From a virus, in IMG/VR virus record IMGVR_UViG_3300044673_000157, positions 1 to 61,922 of that record: a stretch of DNA of 61,922 nt; one strand, written 5' to 3'. Both the position numbers and the translations under genes were made by a program. This document shows positions 17,201 through 27,204 of this stretch, in pieces. The notes beneath the pieces are model-generated. The model saw only the letters and a list, made by a program, of their open reading frames with translations. It searched no databases and had not been told where the DNA came from. The number at the start of each line of letters is the position of its first letter. The stretch's first letter is position 1.

Positions 17201-20200
17201 CTTAGCCTAAACCCTGATGCCTGGGGCCACAACAAGACGCTGCTGCGCTCGCTCGGCTTCGACGGCGTGGCCTATAACAATTCTATCGACGGGGTAGCTA
17301 TTGGAGATTTGTCCGAGCCCGTAGCGGCCACAGAAGAGAAGCCCATTACCACCGAGAAAGAGCGTGCCCCCGAAGCGCTGCCCAAGTTCAATCCCGAGAC
17401 CGGCCGCTTCTCGGATAACCCGTGGACGGGTCGATCGACTTCGCTGTTCGGTAATGTGTGGGGCAAGCGAGCGGGCGGGAGTTTCGGGTGGCTGAACGCG
17501 CCAGCGCGCGCGCGGGTTGGTATTAAATTTGTGGAACATGCTGGGGGGTATGCTGCCAGAACCGCAGACAACGCTAAGGCTGATGTGACGATTGCCATGG
17601 CTAAAGATTTTTCTACTGCCGGGGAGCGCCTAACGCGCAAAATGGCATTGCAGAATGGCAAACTATTTATAGAAATACCGCTTACAGTCTCAGGGCTGTC
17701 TGAAAACAGCGTGGCCAACGCAGCCAGGCGGATATCATCTCTCGGCAAGACGAGTGTATCCGTCAATATTGCCGGGAATGGCATTTATAGTCTCAATGGC
17801 AATCAGCCCAAGGTCGATGAGATTGTTCATCAATTCCTAAGCTCCCTTATTGCGCACCCCGACATGTCCGCCAAGGTATCTGGTATCAGGTCTGGTGGCC
17901 AGACTGGCGTAGATGAGGCTGGTATAAAGGCCGCAATCAAACTTGGTTTGCCAGCTACCGTGGTAGCCCCCAAGGGATGGCTATTTAGGGACGCATCGGG
18001 TAGGGATATCTCCAATGAGTTGGCCTTTAAGGCCAGGTTTGCCCGCGTGGCCGAACCCCAGAGCGGCAACCAGATTATAACCCCTCGCCCCGTCTCGAGC
18101 GATGTGCCGGATGCGCCTACCCATACCGTACCCATCGCCGATAAGGTCGAGCGCGAGCAGGCCATCGAGGATGGTCGCACGTTTGCGAGTACACACTGGG
18201 TTACGACTGACGATCTACTGAAGCTGGCGCGCAATGCCGGTGTGCCCCTTGGCGATGACGAGATCAAATCGTCTGGCATGCCGGGCATCACTACCGCTGA
18301 GTATAAGCAGCTGGCCGATCGTGCCGCGGTGGAGTCTGGGGAGGGTGTCGCTAAGCCTGCCCCCACCATGGCCCCGGCCACCGGAAAGTCCTACGGTCCC
18401 GGCGAACTTGTGCATAAATTCACCGCATATGCACGCGACGGCGGGTTCGGTGATCTGGTTTTCTGGTTGTCGAAGAATCCTGATTTTGTGAGCGATATTG
18501 AGGAGGGCGTTCGTTACGGGCGTGGAGAGTTCCGCGGCGTCGTCAAGGCGCTCCTTTCCCGGGAGGAGATCCGCCCAGAAGACCGCGATCGGTACTTCCG
18601 AGAGTTGATGAATGCCGGAGAGCTCGGCTCTAACGACAAGTATCTTATGGCCCGCAACGCACTCAACCGCATGGTCATGGAGGCCGTCGACGGGAAGCAG
18701 GATACCAAGGGCATCTCACGCGCGATGATGAGGCCAGAGCTGAGTAAATCGCATGCAGATATTCTTGCGCTAGCTGCCGTGGCAGCGGCCAAATACCAAC
18801 CTGATTTCTTCTCTGTATCCGAGAAGCGTCTCGCCGATATCCGCCAGCGCGAGATGGAGCGCGGGGCTTACGACGAACCAAAGGACGGTAAGCCAGTCGA
18901 GCCTGTTCTGTCTGGCCACTTCGATGTCCGGCCCGACACACCCAGCGGCTTCTCCCCTACGCTTGATGTATACAACAATCCGGAAGTTGCCCGCGAGTCC
19001 AGGGCGGGTGCCGGATTTGAGGCCCCGGTCCGCGATGAATACGGCGAGCATCTGCCCGCCCAGCCCGTCCTCAACAAGCTGGTGAACGAGGTCGCCAGCC
19101 GCGGCGGGTTCACCAAGGACGCGTTGCGGGCAGCGGGCGTAGAGGCTATGCCCAAGATGCAACACCAAGCCTCCTACGAGGCCGCTGTTAACACTGTCGA
19201 ATCGAACCCGAGGCTCGCCGCCGAGATCACGACTAAGGGGCGCGGGATCCTGCTCGATATGTCCCGCATGCCGAAGGAGCTGGTTCGCAACGGCTTCGCG
19301 ACCTTGCTGCTTAATCATTTCTCTGGCAATGGCAAGAAGCCATTCCATATCGATGCCGAGCGCATTGACCCCAAGTTCGAGAAGTATTACACCGTCGGCG
19401 AACAGACCGTCCTTCAGGTGAACCAGCATGGCGATGGCTTACCCGTGCCACAGCACGTTATGACCACGCGAGAAATTGGGATCATGCTGGACCATAACCA
19501 TCCCATGCACAACCAGACGGTCGAGAACGTGATCGGGCGGCTGGCTTCCAATGAAGATCTGTGGCTCAGTTCGACGCCCATGAAACGCGTATACCAGCGC
19601 GCGGAAGATGGTCGACGATCCAGTGTTCTTGTCCCTCGCGAAACCCTGCTTGGCAATTATCGGTTCAAGACCCTGACCGCCGGTCTTGTACCGCAGGTTG
19701 CACTTGGTCAGATGCCTAGCCACATTCGCGTGTCGGACCCCAAGACGATCCGCACCTCTGTGCGTGAAGCTCTGGATGCGCTCCGTAATGCTGAACCGGA
19801 TTGGTATCAGCGTCTCGGCGATGACCTTATGGATCAATATACCATGGGCATGACCATCTTGGACGCCGCAAAGTCCGCCAAGAAGGGAGATTTCTCCAAG
19901 CTCCTCGGGCTGCCGGAGAACAGCTCAGAGTCGACCGCGGCCTCCCTCGCCTTCTCGGATAAGGCCAACATGGCCAAGCTCGAGAAGTGGACCTCGGATC
20001 TCCTGAAGCGCCTTAACTCCAATACGGATCCAGAAGCCGCGCGCGCGCGAGCCCTGGCTCGTGAGATCGATGCTGCGCTGCGCAAGGTTAAGAGCGATGT
20101 GCTGTGGAACGAGATCTTCCCGGTCGTGCCTGAAGGTGGGGTCGCATCCGCCATCCCCGTGGCAATTGCCGAGACGTCCGTGCGCAACAAGGAACAGTTT

Positions 20201-23200
20201 CTCGATGCGTTTGATGCGCTGACCGAAGGCGACGACAGCCCCAGTCGCAAGTTCGCACGCAGCGTCTTCGAGAAGATCCATGACTCGTTCTTCGAGGAAC
20301 TCGGCATCCACGTCGACACTGACCCCAGTCTCGATGGCGGTCTGTTCGACGTCATGCATCGCATCATTAAGATGTCCAACAGTCTGAAGTCCACGGCCAG
20401 CGCGAGCAAGGTGGCATGGCTGATGACGCACGAGCTCGGTCACGCATTTACGGCTTACATGGGCATCCCCATGCAACAGGCGTCGCACCGCTGGTTTATG
20501 ACTGAACGCGCCAGAGCCATGGGTGGCAATCGTCGGTTCAATGATGTCATGCAGTCAGATTCTATCGACCCGCGGGACGGTAAGAGCATCATTTCTGTGG
20601 CCGATAACTTCAACGCCAATGGCAGTCTGGGCGAGATTGTCATCCCGGCCAGCGGCGAGCTCGGGTCTGCGGCCCTTCTCGCTACCTATCCAGACCTTGC
20701 CCCCCATATGCGAGAGGTGCTGGACGAGGATGGGAACGTTGTCGGCCATCAACTCAGCCGCAAGTTCGCCGGCAGCAACGGGTATCGATACCTGAACCAC
20801 GGCGAATTCATCGCCGAGACCTTCAAGGACGCACTGCACGAACACGCTCGCGGCATTCAGCGTAAGGGCGTGCTGCGACCCAACCTAGACGTTGGTGACC
20901 AGGGCCGGTATATGACTCGTCTCAAGATGAACCCAGACGCCCTGGCGTCCATGGGTTCTCTGCACCGTAACATGGGACGCATGATCGACGCCATGGTTGG
21001 TAAGAACACCATGCGGAGGTTCGTCGGCTACCTGGTCAACCAGGGTGGGACCTACAGCGAGGGCCTGCGCACTGGGTCCGCTGATATTGCGTTCCCCGAG
21101 GCTCAGTGGCGCGGGAACGACCGTGACGTATTTAACGGGAAGGTGCAGGGCGGGCCCCCCATCAGGCCCAAGCCGTTGACACCGGAAGAACTTGCCCGGC
21201 GGCAGCACGAGACGGCTACCAATATTGGCGCGTTTATCAACAGATGGTTCCGCGCGCCATTGATGTCGCAGCTGAATGCGGCGAGTGTTAGTGAATATTC
21301 TCGATCTGCCGCAGACGGGATTAGGTCTATTCTCGGAGAGCTGGGCGTCAACTACAATACCTATACATCGTCTCTGTACGAGTTTCAGGACCGAGCTGCC
21401 AGCGCGGCGGAGGTTGCCACTGCGACGAGACACGCTGTCTCCAGGTTGGCCGAGGCATCCCCCGAAGCCAAGAGGGCTGCGGCCGACGGATTTGCCACGT
21501 CTGTCAAGATCACCGACCCTGCTACCAAGGCTGAATACCTGGTGTCTCTTGACCGCAATGGCAAGTTCCAAGACGTCACCCCGATGTCCAACATTGAGTC
21601 GTGGGTCAACTTCGAGAAATCCGGCAAGTTCACGGGCGATCTGGCCGGCCTCGAGACCCCGCTCAAGGAGCTCAACCATATCACCTGGTCGCAGCTGAAA
21701 TGGGCTGTGGCGGATCTGGCGCAACACCTTGGGGTTGACCCCGAGCACCTGGCCGACTTCGATAAAGAACTCGAGAAGGTGCCCAACTACCTCGTTCATT
21801 CACACGTATCGAAGACAGAGGGGGCTCCCTACTCTAGCTCGGAATCCGCGACCGGGGTGTACGGTTCTGCCGTGGACCCAGCGGTAGATATCGGCATCAA
21901 CGCCAGCATGCTGGTCAACCGTAAGTTCAATGACTATGGTGAAGCAGTTGACGCTGGTCATTTCCCGACACACACCAATGCCGTGAATCTGGCCGTCGGC
22001 GGCATCGCCAACACCCTTGGCGTCATCGCTCGGCTGAAGGCCATCTCTGGTCTCCTCGATCGCGGCCTTGCCGTCGAGTCCGTCACTGACCACCCCGAAA
22101 CCAAGGCCTGGCCTACGCTCCGCATGTCGACCGTCGGACTTCCTGACGAGATGTTCGGCCCCGCGTTGCACAACATCCGCGTCCACCCGGATGCCATGCG
22201 GGTTCTCGATTATGGGTTCCGTCCAGAGCTGTTATCGCGTAGCGAGTTCGGGCGCTATATGTCCCTGGCCTCCGGCATGCTCAACGCCACGCAGCTGTTC
22301 GGGCTTAACGATTACGTGAATGGCATGGCCGCGGTGTCTGGGTTCTCGTCCCTACTCGGCCCTGAATACAAGACCTCGGCGAAAGATGCCAAGTTCATAA
22401 AGAACCTTACCACTGGCGCCAAGGTTGTCGGTGGTGGTCTCGCTATGGGCGCACTAGCGTCTGCCGGCATGGGCCCGGCTGTTGTCTTGGCTGGCGGTGT
22501 TGGTGCGGCTATTACCGCCGCCGCGGCTGTTCGGGCCATTCGCGGGTTCAAGTCCATGACGGCGGGCACCCTTCAGGCCATCACTGAGGGCAAGCGGACG
22601 ATGAACCTCATCCAGTCTCGGGCCGCGCTCCACCCTGAGAGCCTATCTCAGGCCGACCGCAACCTTATTGGGTTCTTTCAGGCTGGCAATATCAAGCTGA
22701 CGGAGAGCAAGACTCAGATCGAGCGCATGAGGACCATGACGCCGGAGCTGATCCGGCAGGGCAAGATGGGCCAGGCGACGGCATACTGGGCCGCTAACAT
22801 CTTGAACAAGCCTGTGCAGGTCCAGGAAATCGGGGTTGGGGGCGTTGGCGGCAAGCTGGTCGCTAAGATCGGCATGCTGGCAATGTTCGCACCTCACGTC
22901 ATGGCCCCATATACAGATGCCAATGGGGACGTTGATTTCTCCAACAAGGAGCTGCTGCACAAGATCTTTGAGCTGTCTGATGATATGGACAATCAGGTTG
23001 GTGCCATCCAGTACCGCAACCTACACATGAACCCAGCTATCGTATCCGGAGCAAAGCTGGCTTTCCGAGCGTTCGGCTTCAGATATACGACCGAGCGAAT
23101 GAAGGTTTTATTTGCAGCAGACGTTATGAATAATCTGGCCTACATCGGGAGCCGGGTGGCTCCGTCCATCGGCACTTCGTACATGGCCTTCCGGGCTGCC

Positions 23201-24451
23201 GCCACTGGCGGGGGCACTGTTGGGCCGAATACTGTCAATGGTACAGTATTAAGCGTAAATGGCGTCAAGCAGGGGCTGGCATGGGGCTGGCGCTCCGGTT
23301 CTCTCGCCCTGATGAACACGCTCCTAACCCTCTCCCTGGCTGCGCGGGTCGAGGCCATGATGAGCCATGTCGTGTGGCCCGGCTCCAACTATACCCAGAG
23401 CCGCTTCGCCGTAGAGACCGCCAGGCAGTTCGGCATGGCAGTGGGTAGCAATAAAGCGGGGAAGGCTTTTGAGGGCCTGCTTTCGGTGGTCCCGCCCGAA
23501 GGCTCGTCACTCTATGATGCCATGCGCCATATCGTTTACGAGACCGTCCTGGCCGCCCCGCAGGCCGGTGAGAACGACCCCAATACTGGACGCCCACGCC
23601 GCATGATTTTCCCGGGCGCCATGTACGCCAGGAATCTCGCAGAACACCCGTTGGCCCTTAGCCTCGATCCCGAGGATCAGCTGAAGGCATCCATGCAATG
23701 GGCTGGCTCTGGCAAGTCGCCGGCCTTATCTGCCATCCATGATGTTTTGCGACAAAAGGACTCTCTTGGCCGACCCCTCGGATTCGGCGAGCCCCTGCGC
23801 AATATTAAACAGATCGAGGCATTCAACAAATGGTCCGAGACCCAGCCGGAAGACTCATGGTCCCTCGGCGTCAAAGTTCCGCTGCGGAGCGCGGCCCACT
23901 CTATCAGCAGCATTCCGCCCCTGTTCGTCCGTTCTATTGACAACATGGTCCAGGGGAGAGAGCGTATGCTGGCCATCAGTCAGCTGCTCGGAGGCCGCAC
24001 CATGCCCCCCGAGGCGAGCCTTAATGAAGCCGAGCGGCTTGCGTTCTCCAAGGCCATGAACCGAGTCGGTGGGGACCGAGACCAGGCGTCGGTAGCGTCT
24101 GGGCGCAAGCTGGCCACAGCTAAGGAAGCCCTATCTCGTGATGGCGATACCACCGAGCTCGACCGTCTCAAGGCCGAGGGGGATATTACAGAGAGCCAGT
24201 ATCGGACTACGAAATCTGCATACGTGGACAAACGCGGAGTCCCGCGGCCCCCGGTTGTCAGGTTCTTGCGCAAGCTAGGCAAGCCGAATAGCAAGGCCTG
24301 GAAGGAAGTTTACCTACTGTCCACGCCCGAACAACGAACCCAGATTAAAGAATATTTATCTGATCCACGTGGATCTGGATATACGAAAGAATATAAAGCT
24401 ATAATCAACGAGGCACTTGACTGGATGGCCGCACAGGACAGGAAACGATGA
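14216..24451 (+). CDS. giant multidomain internal virion / polyvalent-type protein, 3411 aa
   Basis: Third and largest ejection-type gene, probably carried in the head and injected. A Gly/Ala-rich hydrophobic region spans roughly 125-330. Near 1013-1018 is LGFDGVAYNN, the end motif of ART-PolyVal-like domains. Residues 1226-1233 (SGGQTGVD, then an APKGW stretch) match the SLOG/cpYpsA-type Rossmann motif. H2072-E-L-G-H2076 is a zincin metallopeptidase motif. A hydrophobic Gly-rich stretch lies at about 2738-2775. Such giant proteins combine channel building with host-directed enzymes. The start may be GTG 14216 or ATG 14225; neither has a clear ribosome-binding site. The next gene is coupled by ATGA. 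Confidence 0.85.
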   Translation: MSEMPDGKNPLDALNLSGNDKAWFDKILGDPSADSARKAVEGVTAPAIEPTPMPFIPAHTPAQPETKPVGTWGENATDAEWEKPVVPFNPSAPRPEDIGSVEPMTMDEYADVRSADDARRMSAPWRVFTGLAHGAAASIVHPVASVSGHVRSIGALLEESGVPGLVDIGHRIRGAGDTIRPAKSEAQLAEYEPTTKAGKGGGFVGGTLAMIPTFAAMGLPGFVASTVGGKENAILDTGGTGAQAIGVGLVQGAKDALILKLASMVPILRTTNAKAAVAVNGALKNVATLGAMNTTTNLVDKYTWDPNRGAFDGTLDALSTGLALGILHAPQEIRRANYRKLASEYPGGVERFMEALEAKRSALAKGESEAQNMVTLNEQGERVQSYDQMAFRRVSTAVDEALATARDYRDHLLKLGKITEAMGSGAMAERPSADQEAAPAPTPLAVKPIAAEAPAQVAPIAAPPKAKVDEATGRTAMQLSTEAAQAAKPLSDIQPIKTHANVVRVTSGYGEANKPENIQVHTPETSHAVANRAAAQSLFSVMAGAVKESGVEIDDDVKATLHNVTDGLSAPNGVAQIAQRWGQMGVPEPVIQALTDTAVELKKQGLDINKTPLNPDTTPIPAGKAALRNMTFLTEFHKQLAARVQEMGVDAPEWARGAVAKIGKLVEPGGKYDTAFRKGLGLEPREPVAEHAPVQPIVQPVSIGSLNRAATEGMEGLTQQGVMSGEGLTPGASGTEVVSNEELKRAERGDTYYRVDRSGNVTHLGPQPDAPVRKGEAVIMVSGKTGQPQVQNSEGLGTDKEVLAKFAPKVMEVVNAQAGERSNRTEVPVQEGPKPRPERPSVPAGEGEGRTAGARADEARGERGGLLAEAGGADAAGLAALPPEVRARLEAAHSAVSALLERELGVTDVRSLHDEMLDIMNVQVKPGEGEVGGPGQNVYGPSELLYPVARELPGSPYKRVLNLTSGVFVSPELAKALGVPARAGYPIPGSSVMAALSLNPDAWGHNKTLLRSLGFDGVAYNNSIDGVAIGDLSEPVAATEEKPITTEKERAPEALPKFNPETGRFSDNPWTGRSTSLFGNVWGKRAGGSFGWLNAPARARVGIKFVEHAGGYAARTADNAKADVTIAMAKDFSTAGERLTRKMALQNGKLFIEIPLTVSGLSENSVANAARRISSLGKTSVSVNIAGNGIYSLNGNQPKVDEIVHQFLSSLIAHPDMSAKVSGIRSGGQTGVDEAGIKAAIKLGLPATVVAPKGWLFRDASGRDISNELAFKARFARVAEPQSGNQIITPRPVSSDVPDAPTHTVPIADKVEREQAIEDGRTFASTHWVTTDDLLKLARNAGVPLGDDEIKSSGMPGITTAEYKQLADRAAVESGEGVAKPAPTMAPATGKSYGPGELVHKFTAYARDGGFGDLVFWLSKNPDFVSDIEEGVRYGRGEFRGVVKALLSREEIRPEDRDRYFRELMNAGELGSNDKYLMARNALNRMVMEAVDGKQDTKGISRAMMRPELSKSHADILALAAVAAAKYQPDFFSVSEKRLADIRQREMERGAYDEPKDGKPVEPVLSGHFDVRPDTPSGFSPTLDVYNNPEVARESRAGAGFEAPVRDEYGEHLPAQPVLNKLVNEVASRGGFTKDALRAAGVEAMPKMQHQASYEAAVNTVESNPRLAAEITTKGRGILLDMSRMPKELVRNGFATLLLNHFSGNGKKPFHIDAERIDPKFEKYYTVGEQTVLQVNQHGDGLPVPQHVMTTREIGIMLDHNHPMHNQTVENVIGRLASNEDLWLSSTPMKRVYQRAEDGRRSSVLVPRETLLGNYRFKTLTAGLVPQVALGQMPSHIRVSDPKTIRTSVREALDALRNAEPDWYQRLGDDLMDQYTMGMTILDAAKSAKKGDFSKLLGLPENSSESTAASLAFSDKANMAKLEKWTSDLLKRLNSNTDPEAARARALAREIDAALRKVKSDVLWNEIFPVVPEGGVASAIPVAIAETSVRNKEQFLDAFDALTEGDDSPSRKFARSVFEKIHDSFFEELGIHVDTDPSLDGGLFDVMHRIIKMSNSLKSTASASKVAWLMTHELGHAFTAYMGIPMQQASHRWFMTERARAMGGNRRFNDVMQSDSIDPRDGKSIISVADNFNANGSLGEIVIPASGELGSAALLATYPDLAPHMREVLDEDGNVVGHQLSRKFAGSNGYRYLNHGEFIAETFKDALHEHARGIQRKGVLRPNLDVGDQGRYMTRLKMNPDALASMGSLHRNMGRMIDAMVGKNTMRRFVGYLVNQGGTYSEGLRTGSADIAFPEAQWRGNDRDVFNGKVQGGPPIRPKPLTPEELARRQHETATNIGAFINRWFRAPLMSQLNAASVSEYSRSAADGIRSILGELGVNYNTYTSSLYEFQDRAASAAEVATATRHAVSRLAEASPEAKRAAADGFATSVKITDPATKAEYLVSLDRNGKFQDVTPMSNIESWVNFEKSGKFTGDLAGLETPLKELNHITWSQLKWAVADLAQHLGVDPEHLADFDKELEKVPNYLVHSHVSKTEGAPYSSSESATGVYGSAVDPAVDIGINASMLVNRKFNDYGEAVDAGHFPTHTNAVNLAVGGIANTLGVIARLKAISGLLDRGLAVESVTDHPETKAWPTLRMSTVGLPDEMFGPALHNIRVHPDAMRVLDYGFRPELLSRSEFGRYMSLASGMLNATQLFGLNDYVNGMAAVSGFSSLLGPEYKTSAKDAKFIKNLTTGAKVVGGGLAMGALASAGMGPAVVLAGGVGAAITAAAAVRAIRGFKSMTAGTLQAITEGKRTMNLIQSRAALHPESLSQADRNLIGFFQAGNIKLTESKTQIERMRTMTPELIRQGKMGQATAYWAANILNKPVQVQEIGVGGVGGKLVAKIGMLAMFAPHVMAPYTDANGDVDFSNKELLHKIFELSDDMDNQVGAIQYRNLHMNPAIVSGAKLAFRAFGFRYTTERMKVLFAADVMNNLAYIGSRVAPSIGTSYMAFRAAATGGGTVGPNTVNGTVLSVNGVKQGLAWGWRSGSLALMNTLLTLSLAARVEAMMSHVVWPGSNYTQSRFAVETARQFGMAVGSNKAGKAFEGLLSVVPPEGSSLYDAMRHIVYETVLAAPQAGENDPNTGRPRRMIFPGAMYARNLAEHPLALSLDPEDQLKASMQWAGSGKSPALSAIHDVLRQKDSLGRPLGFGEPLRNIKQIEAFNKWSETQPEDSWSLGVKVPLRSAAHSISSIPPLFVRSIDNMVQGRERMLAISQLLGGRTMPPEASLNEAERLAFSKAMNRVGGDRDQASVASGRKLATAKEALSRDGDTTELDRLKAEGDITESQYRTTKSAYVDKRGVPRPPVVRFLRKLGKPNSKAWKEVYLLSTPEQRTQIKEYLSDPRGSGYTKEYKAIINEALDWMAAQDRKR
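16659..16850 (+). CDS. nested small gene inside the giant gene, +1 frame
   Basis: A 63-residue reading frame lies wholly inside the giant gene but in another frame. It begins at ATG 16659 with GGAGG (16647-16651) at good spacing. By eye, third codon positions in this frame are mostly G or C, while the giant frame here shows weaker third-position bias and a low-complexity Pro/Glu/Gly linker. The product is helical, with a charged N-terminus and a SVEDYWQRLVALM pattern near its end. It may be an overprinted gene or the relic of a gene fusion. Confidence 0.5.
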   Translation: MPKQEKDLTAPKSPSKKVQSLVLSGPAYRQAKAKAELLGLGPMKPGESVEDYWQRLVALMQPG

Positions 24452-26370
24452 CCGATTTCAAGAGGCATCTCCCGCACGACACCTCCCTGATGGCGCTTCA
24501 TGTGTCATTGGGGAGGCTGTGGGATGCGCTCGAGGCCCAGGGCGGCAGCGGGACTGCTGTGAATGCACCAGCCAGAACTCAAATACTCGGGGCTTCTGCT
24601 AGCATCACGTCGCAAGCCGGCGGACCATCCTCTCGGCATAACGATTTGTCCGGTATCCAAGGTGGAGATGTCGATAATTACTATCATCTGACACGCGCGG
24701 AGTGGCTTGGCACGGGAACCGGGGTCGTGGCCCGCCAGGATAGCCCTGTATTCACGGGGGATCCCGCTGCCCCAACGCCGCCGGTCTCTGATGCTGACAC
24801 CAGTATCGCCAATACAGGGTGGGTTAAATCTCAGCCATCATGGCCCAATAGGGCGGCTGTCGCTGACACTGATTATACGATTGTCGGGACCAAGGGCTTC
24901 ACGGTCGCATATACGTCACTCACTGCCACGAGAACAGTGACCATGCCGGCCGCCACCACGGCTGGCCAGATAATCCACATCATCGATGAATCTGGCAATT
25001 GTTCGCATACCAACATTATTCGTTTGGTTTCAGGCGGGACGGACAGCATCGAAGGTGAAGCCACCTATGCACTGGATTATAACCACGCCTCCATCAAGGT
25101 GGAGTCCAATGGCGCTGGGGTTTGGGTAATCGTCACCAATCCCGGGCAACACCTATCTGCCGGTGCGCGAGTCCAACCGAGCCTGACCGATCTCGGCACG
25201 GGGTCCATTACCATCGGAACTGGTATATATGCGGTGTATAGCAACACCGATGGTATTGGCCGCATCCTGACACATACGCTCGCCGGAGGGACCTTTGCCC
25301 TTACGGACGGTGTGGTGAACTATGTGGTGGCGGACCATTCTTCCGGATCTCCTGTAGTAAGGGTCACGACAACCGTATCCGAGATTCAGGAAACCACCAT
25401 CATCCCCATCTATACTATTTATCGAGAAGGAACGGTCCTACATATTTTCAACTGGGACCAACTGGGTGACGCACTAGCCAACAAGATGCACAAAAGCATC
25501 GTAAAGACCCAGCGGTTCCGGCTCGAGTCCGGGCTGGCTATTGGCGAGGCCGCGACCCGCACCGTGACGCTCACTGCCGGGACCGTATGGACCGGGGCTG
25601 TTGGCACGACCATGCCGGCCATCCGCTCCGACACCGGCAGCATGTATCTCATGTATCATGTGGCCGGCGTATGGACTAAATCTGCGCCCATCGCCCAGTA
25701 TAACAATACCCAATATGATGATGGCACAGCCCTACAGACCCTGCCGGGCGGCAAGTACGCCGTCAATTTCGTATATCGGTCGGTCGGTCAGGACAATGAA
25801 TTGTTCCTGCTCCTTGGTGCCGGAGCCTATTCTCTTGGCCAGGCTCAGGCGTCCCAGCCTCCGGCCCTTCCGCCGATCATCTCGTCCCACTGTATTTTGG
25901 TTGGCCGCATTATCGTGAACCAAGGCGGATCTACTGCCACTCAGATTGACTCATCGTTTGTGACACAATTCACACCGACCGCGGCGTCTGATCACAATAC
26001 GCTAGCTAATCTACAGGGAGGTGCGGCGTCTGAATATTACCATTTAACGAGTCTTGAATATACAGGTGTCGGGACGGGTGTGCATGTTAGGGTTAATGCC
26101 CCGTCCGTTACAGGGACCTGGAGCTTTTCTGGTCAAATCAATAGCGGTAATACAACGGCCTCAACATCAACTGCGACTGGAGCCATCGTGACCCCGGGCG
26201 GCATAGGATGCGGGGATTTCTTTACGGGTAAGTACAGATCTTCCGATGGCACGGCCGGGCTGAGTGCAACCAAAACATTTTATGCAGCATCCAGCTCCGG
26301 TGCCATTGCCAATATACTCAATACCGTCACAATAAAGGACGGTATTATTACGTCGTGGACCCAAGTCTAG
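24448..26370 (+). CDS. tail fibre protein
   Basis: A 640-residue protein coupled to the giant gene (ATGA overlap). Two copies of a known fibre repeat occur: HNDLSGIQGG...YYHLT near residues 70-90 and HNTLANLQGG...EYYHLT near residues 515-535, each followed by a GTG-V-R and a TG tract. Between them are beta-rich segments. These repeats are typical of trimeric tail fibres that contact the host surface. The last 100 residues probably form the tip. Confidence 0.75.
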   Translation: MTDFKRHLPHDTSLMALHVSLGRLWDALEAQGGSGTAVNAPARTQILGASASITSQAGGPSSRHNDLSGIQGGDVDNYYHLTRAEWLGTGTGVVARQDSPVFTGDPAAPTPPVSDADTSIANTGWVKSQPSWPNRAAVADTDYTIVGTKGFTVAYTSLTATRTVTMPAATTAGQIIHIIDESGNCSHTNIIRLVSGGTDSIEGEATYALDYNHASIKVESNGAGVWVIVTNPGQHLSAGARVQPSLTDLGTGSITIGTGIYAVYSNTDGIGRILTHTLAGGTFALTDGVVNYVVADHSSGSPVVRVTTTVSEIQETTIIPIYTIYREGTVLHIFNWDQLGDALANKMHKSIVKTQRFRLESGLAIGEAATRTVTLTAGTVWTGAVGTTMPAIRSDTGSMYLMYHVAGVWTKSAPIAQYNNTQYDDGTALQTLPGGKYAVNFVYRSVGQDNELFLLLGAGAYSLGQAQASQPPALPPIISSHCILVGRIIVNQGGSTATQIDSSFVTQFTPTAASDHNTLANLQGGAASEYYHLTSLEYTGVGTGVHVRVNAPSVTGTWSFSGQINSGNTTASTSTATGAIVTPGGIGCGDFFTGKYRSSDGTAGLSATKTFYAASSSGAIANILNTVTIKDGIITSWTQV

Positions 26371-26379
26371 GAGCCGATA

Positions 26380-26733
26380 ATGCCCGAAGATTACTTGACC
26401 AAAAGAGAATTTGATCGGCTCACCGAACAAGTGACCCATGTATCCATCAAACTTGATACCCTCGTAAATGGTCGCATTGAGGAGGCTAGAATGATGGGCG
26501 AGCTTACCGGCATGGTCAAGCAGGTTATCGAGCGCATTGACAGCCAGGAAGAAGTCACGGGGGAGCTACGGAAGCGCCAGGATGACGAGGCTAAGATGCT
26601 ACGCGGGGAAATCGATGCACTCTGGGAACAGAATCGGCTTAGGGCGGACGGCAAGATCAAGTGGTGGAACCAGTTGATTGTCGTTCTGGTCGCCGCCGTT
26701 GTCGCCGCCTATCTTGGAAAGATATGGAAATGA
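26380..26733 (+). CDS. coiled-coil protein with C-terminal membrane segment (lysis-associated)
   Basis: A 117-residue protein with a long coiled coil (about residues 8-85) and one membrane helix at the C-terminus (about 95-113, LIVVLVAAVVAAYLG). Directly upstream of lysozyme and holin genes, it is likely part of the lysis cassette, for example an antiholin, pinholin partner or spanin-like factor. The exact role is not set by the sequence. Confidence 0.65.
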   Translation: MPEDYLTKREFDRLTEQVTHVSIKLDTLVNGRIEEARMMGELTGMVKQVIERIDSQEEVTGELRKRQDDEAKMLRGEIDALWEQNRLRADGKIKWWNQLIVVLVAAVVAAYLGKIWK

Positions 26734-27203
26734 ATTTCGACACTGCATTCGCTAGGCTTATCGATTCCGAGGGGGGCTACACTAACAACCCCACTGATCC
26801 CGGCGGAGAAACTAAATACGGGATCAGCAAGAGGTCGTACCCCAATGAAGACATCGCCGGAATGACGCTAGAAAGGGCTAAGGCTATCTACCTCAGAGAC
26901 TTCTGGTCTCCCCTTGGAGAAGCCCATCCTGCCGTCAAGTTCCAGGCCTTTGATTTCGCCGTAAACTCTGGTATCCAAACGGCTTTACGGAAACTCCAAG
27001 CGGCAATAGGGGTGGCGGATGATGGCCATTGGGGGCCCGTAAGCGCAGCCAGACTGGCGTCCCTGGACCTAAATGACGTGCTTATGAAATTTGCCGCAGA
27101 GCGGTTGTTGTTTATGGCATCATTGTCCACGTGGTCTGAGTTTGGTCGAGGATGGGTTCGCCGGATCGCCCAAAATCTAAAGTATGCGTCGGAGGACAAC
27201 TGA
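26730..27203 (+). CDS. endolysin, GH108-type N-acetylmuramidase
   Basis: A 157-residue lysozyme. The N-terminus has the GH108 signature DSEGGYTNNPTDPGGETKYG, in which E14 is the expected catalytic acid. A DFWSPL region and a C-terminal peptidoglycan-binding-like repeat (ALRKLQAAIGVADDGHWGP, about residues 85-110) follow. It cleaves the glycan backbone of peptidoglycan at lysis. The start at 26730 overlaps the preceding stop by ATGA; the in-frame ATG at 26724 is an alternative. No signal peptide, so export needs the holin. Confidence 0.85.
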   Translation: MNFDTAFARLIDSEGGYTNNPTDPGGETKYGISKRSYPNEDIAGMTLERAKAIYLRDFWSPLGEAHPAVKFQAFDFAVNSGIQTALRKLQAAIGVADDGHWGPVSAARLASLDLNDVLMKFAAERLLFMASLSTWSEFGRGWVRRIAQNLKYASEDN

Positions 27204-27204
27204 T

